A stretch of 64,000 nucleotides of DNA, taken from contig CM038469.1 of NCBI GenBank assembly GCA_021464415.1, forward strand, positions 8,410,501-8,474,500, given 5' to 3'. The position numbers were made by a program, and so were the translations under genes. Below the pieces are notes generated by a model that was not told the origin of the DNA, did no database searches, and worked only from the letters and a program-made list of their open reading frames with translations. This document shows positions 48,587-59,886 of this stretch, one piece after another (within the stretch, counting starts at the first letter, position 1; each line of letters opens with the position of its first letter). Origin of the DNA: Lonicera japonica (taxonomy: Eukaryota > Streptophyta > Magnoliopsida > Dipsacales > Caprifoliaceae).

Positions 48587-51500
48587 TCACCTTGGTCCAG
48601 AGAGCTCTATGGCTTGTACTAACAACGAAGAATCGTCGGTGAGGTCAGAGTATCTCTCTGATGAAGAGAGCTCTCGTGTTTTATACTTGTTTGTTTCGAA
48701 TTTCTGAGAAGCTTCCCATCTCTCTGCAAGCCCGTCTCCTTCAAGCATTCGAACCACTTCGGACATCTTTGGTCTGTGGCCTGGGAGGTATTGAGTGCAC
48801 AATAGAGCAACTTGAACAATCTCATCCAGTTCAATCCGATCATAGTTCTTCTTTAAGTCCTTATCAACAAGAACATCAAGTTTCTTCTCTTGATGAATTC
48901 TTTTCACCTGCCAAATAAATTCAACGTCATGTAAGTACATTAGATTGGACTAAAAGATAAGAAAATAAAGGCTACATTCGTTTTTTATCTGAATTTGAAA
49001 TATTTGTTTCTTTTTGTTTGAATTAAATGTCTAATAGGTATTACGTTCACAACAAAATGCGGGAACTCTTGCTGATATAAAAGAAGCTGTCAGGATGCGG
49101 AGATAGAGTAAGGAACCCTTTGCTTTAAAGTCTATCCAATTGCATTCAGACAAAAAACAAACAAACGCCAATAAGTAAAGGCGTTGGCCTCTCAATAGTC
49201 TAGACCCCCACTCGCACGTGGAGAGACAAACGAAACCAAAGGTGCACAAACACAAAGGGGGGAAACAAATGCAAGCGGGAGGAATCAAACCCGAGACCTT
49301 GCAGAACATGAGCTCTGATACCATGTTATGAACCATCTATTCCAAAAGCTTAAGCTGTTAGATAGTGGACCAACAATGTATATCATACTCTTCAACAAAA
49401 GAAATACAATTTTAACCTCTCAAACTTGAATTGGAGTAGATTCGAAATTCAGAGACATACACGAAAACTTTAATTTGCAAAAGTTTCATAGGTTTTCTCT
49501 TATTCTTTTGCAAAGAGTTTAATTGTGCTCACCCAATCAAGCATTGCTCCTTTCTGGTTAGCTGCCTTGCCAAATTCTAAAGCCCTCTGTCCTGTGATCA
49601 ATTCAAGGAGAAGAATCCCAAACCCGAAAACGTCTGTCTTCTCAGATGACTGCCCTGTCGAGAGGTACTCGGGGGCTATATGCCCCACAGTTCCCCTCAC
49701 AGCTGTTGTAACATGCGAATCTTGGTGATCCAAAAGCTTTGCTAACCCAAAATCTCCCACTACTGCCTCACAATAATCATCAAGCAATATATTTGCAGCC
49801 TTAACGTCTCTATGAATTATCTTTGGATCACATTGCTCATGGAGATACAATAAACCCCTCGCAGCTCCCAATGCGATTCTCTTCCTCGTGCCCCAATCCA
49901 GTACCGGTTTTGCTGTGAAGTAAAGATAGGTAAAACACCAAAGAAATACATTCTGTGGAGAAATACTTGTTTTCGCGGCTTACATTTTATGACGAAAAAG
50001 TGTCTTGTACAAATATTTCGTGGCTAAAGGTGCACATTATATGACAAAAATGTGTTTTCGTCACAAATATTTCGACAAATTGAACAGTTTGTTTTCGTGG
50101 CTGTCAAAATAACACACTAATATTTACCTTTGAGACGCGAAGCAACACTACCGTTGGACATATACGGGTAGACTAGAAGTTTTTCAGCGGAAGTCATGCA
50201 AAAACCGTATAGCCTGAGGAGGTTACGGTGTACTGCTAAGCTTATCATCTCAACTTCTGTTTGGAATTGTCTTTCCCCTCCAACAGCACTGCCATCTTTA
50301 AGCCTCTTTACAGCCACACAAGTACCATCTAGGAGGTACCCTTTGTAGACATTTCCAAATCCACCTTTTCCCAGTATGTTTTTGTTGCTGAAGTTGTCTG
50401 TCGCAATCTGAAGTTCCCTGAATTGGAATCTCCTCAAATTACCGAGGGAAACTTCCTCGTGATGCCGCTCTAAAATTTTGAAGAGCAAAAATATCAGTAT
50501 AGAGAATGCATTAGCTGCTAAGTCCTCGTTTGCTTCGAGTTTTTGTGCAAATTCATATGCAACTCAAAACATAAAAACTTGGTACCGAATAGCACTCGGT
50601 ATATCCTAATATGATATGACGAATATTTTGGTTTGTCGATTTACCAACCTTTTACATCAAAGAAGGTCTGCCTGTTATGCCTTTGCCTCCGCCACAAAAA
50701 CAACCCAAACCCAAAGATGAGCAAACAGAGGCACCCAAGGCTCGAACCTATGGCAATGGCAAGTTTCCGACTTTTTGGGCTCCCACTAGGTAGAGCAGCT
50801 ACAGAAGATAGAGATGAAATTAAGTATAAACACAAGGTGCACAACCAATTAGATTTAGGTTATAAAAATCACATAAGCTCAAACAAATCAAGGAGCATAA
50901 AGTTCTAACTGCCCGTGAGTGTAGTCGTGTGGATTTTGTCAGTTTAAATAGAAAGAATCCAATTCTTTAGAATTCTTTCGTTACGAAGGTTTCTGTCATG
51001 AACCAACTCAGGGAAGAGTGGTTTCTTGAAAATAGGAAAATTAGACAACAGCAAGTTGCACAGTGAAAATTGATTCCTTGGAGTTGATGAAATCAAAGAC
51101 CACTAAAGGTTACAAGTATGAAACCTTAAGCAAATAAGTACAAAATCTTGGTCTGTGATTACATACTTTGTGAACTATTCAAGGTCATGGACATTGGCAT
51201 AAGCGTCGTTCCATTGCATTCTGGCTCAGACCCTGTCGCGCATATCAGAGGGTTTCCAACAATACTGCAATAACAAAACAAAATAAATACCTAAAAAGGA
51301 AGAAAGGGAAATAAAAAGAGGCACTTGAGATGTGATTTTATTAGCTTACTTGAAAGTTTTCTTAGTAGGAAACTTGGGTACAGGGCCACTCAAGTTATTG
51401 TAAGACAAGTCTCTGAAACCAAACAAAACCCAAAGAAATTACATTCATATTTTCTTGAAATTACACATTTCATCAGAGAATACGAGAAGTTTGAGGAAAC

Positions 51501-52619
51501 CTACACAAATGCAAGTTGGGTCATGTTGGGCAATGTCACTGGGATTTCTCCGTAGAGACTGTTGTTGTTAAGCCTCCTAAATGCAAAGTTCAGAAATTTA
51601 ATTTTAGACCAATATATATAGAAATACTTATGATATATATATATATAGCATTTAATATCTTTTTAATGCAATGCTTACATGTATTGAAGGCTTTTCAGGT
51701 TGCCTAAAGAAGAGGGAATTTCACCGTCGAAGAAATTATCAGAAAGATCAAGTGTATGAAGCTTCCACAGCTTCCCAAGCTCTGTTGGTATTGCTCCTGT
51801 TATGTTGTTATTCTGTAAGAGGCTGCAACACTTCATCCATTATAACAAATAACAGGAAGGGTAAAAACATTAAATTCAAACAGTAACGTGCTTATATCTA
51901 TATATACACCCTCTAGGGCCGGTCTTTGGCGGCGGAATTTCATCGCCAAGTACAATCCCCAATGCATTTACTGCCCATATTTTCGCCGCTAAAGGCCAGT
52001 TTGCTAGAGTACCGTTCCACTTTAGAGCCGGGCTTACATATATATATATAGAGAGAGAGTGAGAGGAGAGAAAATTACTCACACAATCTGGAGATTAGTT
52101 AAGTTGCCAATGCTTGGGGAAAGAGTGCCAGACAAATTCTGGCTAGGAGTTCCACTGTAGCATAAATTAACAAAACCCAAAATCAGCATTGACGATAATT
52201 AGTTATAAATTTGAGATCTCCATCATAATTGAGGTTCATTATTGGATATAAAACCATATGTTATTATTATTATTATTATTTTAGGATAAGACTTACAGGC
52301 CAATGACCAAACTCTCAGAAGAACAAGTAACCATAGCCCAACTACAGGGATCAACAGCATCACTATCCCAATTCTCAAGAACTCCATGAGGATCCTCCAA
52401 CGAAGCTTTTATATTCATTAAAGCTTGAACTGGAACAAAATCAATTATTTACACTTTTAGGATCTAAAATTACACATTGGTATTGAAAAATCTCCAAAAT
52501 TTATCAAAGAAAAATGGCAACTTACCTTCAAAATTTACACCTTTGGCAGAAAGCAAACCATATGCAGAACTCCAAAATAATATCAAGAAACAGAGCACGC
52601 TCACTGCTTCTCTCCACAT
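48587..52619 (-). CDS. NIK1: NIK1-like LRR receptor kinase (LRR-RLK subfamily II)
   Basis: Eleven exons: 52619-52526, 52429-52297, 52154-52083, 51822-51679, 51576-51505, 51412-51350, 51264-51167, 50798-50649, 50469-50128, 49912-49533 and 48907-48587. All are GT-AG and phases match, giving 622 residues (AtNIK1 about 638). Order: signal peptide (about 1-22), N-terminal LRR cap with [10 protein letters not shown], about four leucine-rich repeats coded by 72-nt-unit exons, a short juxtamembrane spacer, membrane segment at about 236-258, and kinase with GKGGFG (310-315), Lys330 in VAVK, HRD Asp425, DFG 443-445 and APEYLS. The activation loop keeps HVTTAVRGT (Thr458, Thr459, Thr464), matching the regulatory threonines of AtNIK1. 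It ends AIELSGPR, the NIK signature. NIKs sit in the plasma membrane and act in antiviral translational control and immunity. The start ATG (MWREA) is chosen because the signal peptide follows at once; no ATG lies upstream in frame within the exon. Confidence 0.95.
49179..49371 (-). repeat. SINE-like or retroelement remnant in NIK1-like intron 10
   Basis: On the minus strand there is TGGTATCAGAGC (49323-49312) followed after a short spacing by GGTTTGATTCC, an arrangement like the A and B boxes of a tRNA-Met-derived sequence. The same motif also serves as a primer-binding site in many retroelements, so a SINE and an LTR-element scrap are both possible. Confidence 0.4.
51895..52065. repeat. Possible small inverted-repeat insertion in NIK1-like intron 3
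   Basis: A GC-richer island (AGGGCCGGTCTTTGGCGGCG ... AGAGCCGGGC) in an otherwise AT-rich intron, flanked by TATATATA on both sides. GGCCGG/CCGGGC-type ends are weakly inverted. Probably a MITE fragment. Confidence 0.3.
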
Positions 52620-52639
52620 ATTGATAGAATTGTAATAAT

Positions 52640-54970
52640 TCAAAAGAATCAAGGATACCCAGGTGATAAAAAATGGTTATTGTGAATGATATGAAGGTTT
52701 AGTTTGAAGAGAAGGGCCGCCTCACATGCTTTTTTTTGGGTTAATGAAAATAGAACTCTATAATAACAGAACACACCTTTACCTTTACATGCCAGCATTC
52801 TATTTTTTAACAATAATTGTGTGGCATGCCCAAGAAAAAGCACTCAGACCTTGTGTAGGATAAAGAGAACTAGCATGCCTGTCACTGGGTCAGTGACTCT
52901 TAAAAAGGAAAAAAGAATATTTTAGGTTAAAAAGAAAAAGTAAAAAATGAAATAAAGTTACCAAATGTAATAAAAACTATTTGAAAGATAGAAATGAAAA
53001 ATGACATTGGTGGATCAATCATGCATTTACCATGAAGGTAAGAATATTGATTCCATCCACATAGACATGATTATTAAATATGATTATTGTGTTCTAATAA
53101 TAGTAGTGTGTATGTCCATTGTTATGGTGGTGTTGTGTTCACCTTGTCGTAGCAGTTATAAATTAATAGCATATCAAAACAAGTTTGTTGGTAAAAATCA
53201 TAGCTTCATATAAAAAATATGTAAGTTAATATGATTTTTAAAGCAATTATTACTTACAGTTAGGATCATGCGTTAAGTTAAAGTTTAATGTACATAGTAA
53301 TCAAGTTAATGACTAATTATATTGGTACTAGCTAGCTAGTTAATTTTAGTTTTGATGGTAACATTTTTTTTAAATTTGAAGGAGAGTTACTAAATTTAAA
53401 AAAAAAATGCAAACGAGGACCCGGTAATAATTGTGTCTATATCCATAACTTTAGCTTATTGAAGGAAATAAGTTAAAAATTTTAGGATGTGAAGTGAAAA
53501 AATCTCTGAAAATAGTATGGATCAGCATAAGATCAAAAGCTGTTGAGGTGTGTATTGTAATCTTGTCCTTGTTAATTTTATAGGACTACTCATGCATTGG
53601 AAAATGGTAAAACATGTCCTCACATGCTTGCACACACATATGATGGGTCAAAGATTATGAAAACTCTGATCATAGTGCTACCTTAGAAGATCCGAAGTTA
53701 ATCTAAACCACATATGGGCTTGGTGATTTTCCAAACGTTCAAATTTTTTCCTTTTTCTTTTTAATAAAAAAATAGAGCTCTTATTTCAAAAAAATAAAAA
53801 TAAAAAATAGAGCTCTTAATCTCTCATTTTAACTACAAATAACACAAAATCTTCCGATCCACTCCCCACTACGCACCTACATTGTGTTGCATGCCGTGAT
53901 TGACTGTTGGTATGTTTTGTGCCATGTTTTCCTCTTTCCCAAACTTCTCTGGTGAGATTTCGAGTGAGTAGCTCTTTAATTAGACTAACCCACTTTCTCG
54001 CAAACATTTAAAGTTAGTGACTATTACTTTGTACAACATTTTTGGATCTTCGGAAGCATTGTACTCACTTATGTTTATTATATTATGTCAAAAAATAATT
54101 ATTTCTCTCTCATTACTATATTAATTCTTTAGATTGTATATATATCCATGTTATATATAATATGTATGTATGTATGTATACGAATTCAAGAAAAAAAAAT
54201 ACTTTTCATTAATTATAAAGGAATGAAACTAACACAAAGTAAAAAACAAGTAACTCTTTTGTAACATAAATTCTCTATGAAAGTATATCGATCCTAACGT
54301 GGACACATACCGGTCATTCACAGTCTAGACTAGAGAGTATTATTTGATATAAAAAAATCTTATAAACATAAATGATGAACCAAGTATAAGTAATTTAAAT
54401 ATAAATGTGAATAACAATACTCGCAAGGGCTAAGGGAACATGGGCAACCCCCACTTGGATTTGGAAAAAAAAATTCATAGTAGGTATTATAACGAGTGCT
54501 TTGTGTGAACTTTGAAACATGAGGCTAGGTTCATAATGTTTTAAAAACATTGGGACCTAACCTGTAATTATTAGGAAAGGCAAAAAAAAATTCATTTAAC
54601 CTTTAATCCCTACTAAAAATATAAAAACTAATCTTGACCCCCCAAAATCTCACATATGGTTTGGCCCTCATGCATTTTAAATGGTTTCCATCCATTTTGA
54701 TTAGTTTAACAATTAAACAAATAATTAGTTATATATTCTACTCCCCAGTTTTAGATTAAAAGGAACATTGTCATATTAATATATCTTATATTATCTTTTA
54801 TTTTCCTACATTTTCTCTAAGTTGAATCCAAGTGAATTCATACAGGAGGCAAGCATTCTCTATTTGTAATGTTTTATATTATTTTTACATTTAATTTGGT
54901 AAGATATTTTGCTTTGTAGTTATACCTTCATGAGAATAGTACATTTGAACTAATGACTGAAAATGGACTC
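52640..54970. other. Upstream region of the NIK1-like gene, no other gene seen
   Basis: The first few hundred bases should hold the promoter of the NIK1-like gene (minus strand); no TATA box or element could be fixed with confidence. Further out is AT-rich intergenic DNA with a (GTAT)n run near 54158-54180 and no supported gene. Confidence 0.4.
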
Positions 54971-56740
54971 TGTTGACCTAGAATGTCTTAATCTTATTTT
55001 GATAATAACAATAACTTAATCATGTGTAATTTAACATGTTTTTTGAATTATATTTGTAATTCATTATCTTAGAAATTCAAAAAAAAAGCATGATTTTTAC
55101 AAAGGAAGCACGACACATAACAAGGATCATTGAAATTCTATCCGATTAAGTCAATAAAGCATTAGATAAAACAAAGAAGATTGATCACTCAATTGCTCTA
55201 TCAATTTCATACATTTCAAGAGCACATGTATGCTAACAATGCAATTCATGAGGAACACAGATCAAAGGAATATAGAAAAGCTTTAAGGCAAATGATTCAA
55301 GTGAAGATCAAATTGAAGAAATAAATCAAAGTATTCGAAAACTCGTCAATTCAATAATTGTGTGAGTGCTTAGGATTTATGTAAAGTTTCTTTATTGATA
55401 TTGACCTATAGCTTAAACTTATCCATGCATCATTCATAGATTGAATTTTACAAAAAGTCTGAAATTAAATCTCTTTGAAAACATCACTTTTTATAAACCG
55501 ATTTTCAAAATAAATTCAAACGAATAGTTTTTTAGTTCTTACGAAAATAGGTGTCTTAGAAACATGTTTATAACATTTCCCAAGCATTATAATTGATTTT
55601 GGATTCAAAATTGTGAAAGTCCAATTTTTAGGTTTTTGGCCTGATAGATAGAATGTATCAGTTGACTGATAGGCTTTGCTTAGTCGATTGATGGCTATCA
55701 GTTGACTGATGAGCTTTGCTCAGTCAATTGATGCCTCAAATATAGCAGTTAGATTTTTAATTTTTACTACTTTTTGAAACAAACTCTATATCAAACCTCT
55801 AAAACGGTTACATACTCTTTAAGACTATATATTGGACATCCAATGTAACGACCCGGTCCCACCTCAGTACGATATTGTCCGCTCTAGGTAGCGTCTAGCC
55901 AAGCCTCAGCCCCGGAACATCTACCCTCACGGCTTTGTTTTTGGGAGCTCACAACCAGCTTTCCAGGAGGTCATCCATCCTGGATTGCTCTGATCCACTA
56001 CTCGCTTAACTTCGAAGTTTTTATGGGATCCGAAGCCAGTGAGCCTCCAAAAGGCCTCGTACTTAATTAGTGACTATTTTCTTACTTATATGGATCTCCA
56101 AGGATCCCCCATCTTTCGATGTGGGATGTCTCATTTGAGCTACAATTCCTCCTCCCAAGGGAGTACTCCTCGCTCGCAGGGCGTCACATCCTCCCCCCAA
56201 GGGAATCAACGTTCTCGTCGACACATCGTATTCTGTGGGGTTCGCTTTAATACCATTTGTAACGACCCGGTCCCACCTCAGTATGATATTGTCTGCTTTA
56301 GGTAGCGTTCAGCCAGGCCTCAGCCTCGGAACATATACCCTCACGGCTCTGTTTCTGGGAGCTCACGACCAGCTTCCCAAGAGGTCACTCATCCTGGGAT
56401 TGCTCTGGTCCACTACTCACTTAACTTCGGAGTTCTTATGGGATCTGAAGCCAGTGAGCCCCTAAACGACCTCGTAGTTAATTAGCGACCATTTCTTACT
56501 TATATGGGTCTCCAAGGATCTCCCATCTTCTGATGTGGGATGCCCCCTTTGAGCTACAATTCCTCCTCCTAAGGGAGTAGTCCTCGCTCGCAGGGCGTCA
56601 CATCCAAGATACATTTTAACAAGCTTGAATCATTATACAAACTAATTTTTCACTTATTAACAATATTCAAGAATTTAAGCCTTTGTATTGATCATATCAT
56701 TCATCTTTAAGCTAAAATTATTGACCAATCTTGATATTTG
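54971..56740. mobile_element. Truncated LTR of the 28.6-kb family, split by a Cassandra insertion
   Basis: Begins TGTTGACCTAGAATGTC, as at 28645, and follows that copy through the GTTGACTGAT palindrome region (55660-55735). It is interrupted at 55844-56602 and continues with ACAAGCTTGAATCATTATAC until similarity fades near 56740. The 3' half of the LTR is missing. Confidence 0.65.
55844..56602 (-). mobile_element. Cassandra TRIM retrotransposon
   Basis: Two 345-bp LTRs (55844-56188 and 56258-56602) frame an interior of only 69 bp, and TCCAA flanks both sides (55839-55843 and 56603-56607). The termini are TGTAACGACC and GGGCGTCACA. On the minus strand the interior has a worn tRNA-Met primer site (TGGTATTAAAGC) next to the right LTR and a purine tract (CTTGGGGGGAGGA) next to the left one. 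Each LTR contains a 5S-rRNA-like block in inverted orientation (about 55965-56040 and 56379-56455, with GGTCA-CATCCTGG and CTTAACTTCGGAGTTCTTAT). These are the defining traits of Cassandra, a non-coding element family with a pol III-type 5S promoter in its LTRs. The LTRs differ at many sites, mostly C-T/G-A changes, so the copy is old. Confidence 0.92.
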
Positions 56741-57057
56741 ACCAGCCAAAGGCGTTCTTTATTTAGACAAATGTAAGCCTTTGAGATTCAATCTCGCAGG
56801 TTCCTTAGGTATGAACTATGGGCCGACCATGCTGTGACACATGCATGCTAGGCCTAACTAAATTACACTACTAAATTTTTATTTTTTTTAGATAAGTGCA
56901 CTTCTAATTTTTAACCTCCCAGAAGCAAAAATATTAAAGTTCTGGTCTTTATTGACAGTAATCTTAAATATATATTTTTTTACATTATATATTTTTGGAT
57001 TCTTGAATACAAGGTAAATGTTTAATATATATATATATATATATATATAATAAAGGA

Positions 57058-57452
57058 ATGGTAAGTACTTGTCACCATAGACTATGGTGGATATTCTCTT
57101 TAAATTTATACATTTTTTGTTGTATGTAAGAGCGATAATCCGTCAATTATTGTTATATTAATTATATATATTATGATTAATATGATAAACACTTGATATT
57201 TTTACTAATTTGTGAAAAATAATGGTGTGATGTAACTTATTATGGTATGCATGCAGATATCATAATGAATACTCTATATTACTTAAAAAAACAAAATTAA
57301 TTGTTTTAGTCTTGAAAAAAAATCTCAAATTGAACTATTAGTCTTTTTAATATCATCTAAATATAATTAGAATGTTAAATTACCACCTCGAAGCCTAAAA
57401 ACATGATAGTTTACAGAAGTACACACCATAACTTACGATGAAAAGTATCTAT
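57058..57452 (+). repeat. MITE-like family, copy 2 of 3
   Basis: The left end GGTAAGTACTTGTCACCATA and the right end, whose complement reads GATAGATACTTTTCATCGTA, are inverted repeats extending about 40 bp. The interior matches 1941-2310 (same strand) and 59487-59886 (opposite strand). Non-coding. Confidence 0.65.
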
Positions 57453-59486
57453 CATCTATATTTACTATATATATAGAGTCATATTAACATGTGCCATAAG
57501 AACACAGGTTATGCACTTATAAATATAAATAATTAAATTATAACGTGCATTAAATTTAATATAAATTCTCGTATAAAGTATTATTCTTTTTATTTATAAT
57601 ATAATTAAACACATATTATCATTTTCATAATATACAAATATTTTTTTTATTTATTTATAATATAATTAGAAACATGTTATCATTTTCGTTATATATATAT
57701 GTATAACACATTTTGAAAGGGGCTGAGGAATCCGACATTCCCTGAGTTTGGACATTCATTAGAGTACCAAAATAAGTCCTTCTTTATTAAGGAAATAATT
57801 AGAATGTGAGAATCTCAATGCTCACGAGCTCGAGATTGATGATGGGTTTTTCATCACTATAATGCTATATATATAATGAAGTTGTAATTATGATACAGAG
57901 ACCCGTTAAATTAAATTGTCGAATTTTGTAGTCTAATTAATATAACAAACATGCACTAATAATTTACGAGAATTTAACACACCAATTATTGTGTGAGGAT
58001 AATATGATTTTGATTCTTTATATAAATAATATGAATAATTTTAATAGTACTCTAAAGATACATAAATATATAATAAAAATTTAAATATAAAAAAAAGTAT
58101 AATATGTATTAAATAACATACATGTTAAGACTACCTTAAACTATTTTCACCGATATTTCAAATGGTTAAAATAGAGCATATTTTCACTACAGTGGTTGCC
58201 TTAAACCGGAAAAATAGTATATGGAATGGTAGAGGAATGCCAAATGTATAAGGGAACAAACATTTAACATAGTCAACACTGGCAGAATCGTCTAACAATG
58301 GCCAATGCTCTTAACATCCATTGTGTTTTTTTTTTTCTTAAATATGGTCATAACTGATATTTATTATATCAATCAAGGAATAGTATTATGCCACAGTCAA
58401 TGTTCATTATATCGGCCAAGGAATAAGTTTGTGGGATTATGCCACAACCGATACATAGTGCACCTTCCATGGAGATTTAAGCTTGGCCAACGTTCACTCC
58501 ATCGGCTTTGTGCATTTTTCCCTCTCCTCCTTCATTTTAAGTGCAGACTACGGAAGAATGATATGCTAAATATACTAATTTAACATACCATTATAGCAGA
58601 GCCGTTGAAGATGGTCTTAAAAATATAAGTTAGTAAAAATATATAATTTATATTTTTTTGTAAAATGTGACACATTTATTAATTATGCGATTTCAAAAAA
58701 ATGACATAAAAATATTTGATGGGCAGTTATTATTGAAAAGCAGCGTCAGCTAAGGAATTATTGCACACGCCTTGAGAAGGAGACAGTCATTCCTAAAGAG
58801 CATCACTTTGAAAAGCAAAAGCTGCCGCTTAACCACTACTCTCTTTCTTTTTTTTGCCCTTTCTTTTTTTTTTACTGATTCTCTCTCTAAATATTTGTAT
58901 ATAAATAATGAGAGAGAATATTGATAAGATTGAGGCGCAGCATGATAAAAAAGAGGTCTAAACAAATTAAAAGTGTAGGCAGACAAAATTATTTGTATTT
59001 CTTTAATTTGTTCTTTCTCTATTCTTAGTTAAGTAATTAATTTTGTGTGGAAGTCCCTATCTCATGTTCAATCAATAATTATTGGGCGTGGCCAATTAGT
59101 ACTTATGCTATTCTACTTATAATTTGAGTAACATCAAACACTTCAAATCCTTATCTTATCTTAATTATTGTATAATTGGGCCACCATTTTAAGGTGACAT
59201 AAATCATTTGATACAAATGTGATTTATGATAATATCCAAATATTAACAGAAAAAAAGTACCAAATTTGTACATAAACAAACAATCTACCCCCCCCCCCCC
59301 CCCCCCACCCACACACTTAAGCTTGAGATTCAGATATATCTCTTTCTACTTAATATGACTATCCATCCTCATATACAATATTTTGATACAAAATTTAATT
59401 AGATATCTATATTATCTTATTTTTGTAACAACAATCATGGATAACTCTATGCGTTGCAAAACTAATAATAAAATGATAAGAATTGT
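57453..59486. other. No gene recognised; poly-C run
   Basis: AT-rich intergenic DNA. Around 58275-58530 the phrase ATATCGGCCAAGGAATA-like recurs in diverged forms (TATCAATCAAGGAATA), suggesting a worn repeat. A 19-C homopolymer lies at 59288-59306. Confidence 0.4.
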
Positions 59487-59886
59487 GAAATGATAACTAC
59501 TTTTCACCGTAAGATATGACGAGTAATTCTCTAAATTAACATTTCTTTAAATTTCGAGCTGATGATCGAACATTTTAGCTATGTTTACGTAATGTTAAAA
59601 ACAATGACCGTTCAATTTGAGAATTTTCCAAAATTGAAACTATTAATTTTGATTTCTTAAGTAATATAGAATATTCACTATAGTGTATGCATATATATCA
59701 TATCATAACAAGTTATACAACACTATTATTTACGACAAATTAACAATAATATCAATTGCTTATTATATTAATCATCATATATATAATTAATATAACAATA
59801 TTTAACATATTATTGATTCCAAATACAACAAAAATATATAAATTTAAAGACCCTACTATAACCTATAATAAAAAATATCTACTATC
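59487..59886 (-). repeat. MITE-like family, copy 3 of 3
   Basis: Inverted relative to copies 1 and 2. Left end GATAACTACTTTTCACCGTA; shared blocks include the complement of GAATATTCTATATTACTTAA and of AAGTTATACAACACTATTAT. Confidence 0.65.

Noticed and set aside
55965..56455. 5S rRNA genes
   Set aside because: The two 5S-like blocks are partial, diverged and inverted, and sit at matching positions in the two LTRs of a Cassandra element, so they are not ribosomal genes.
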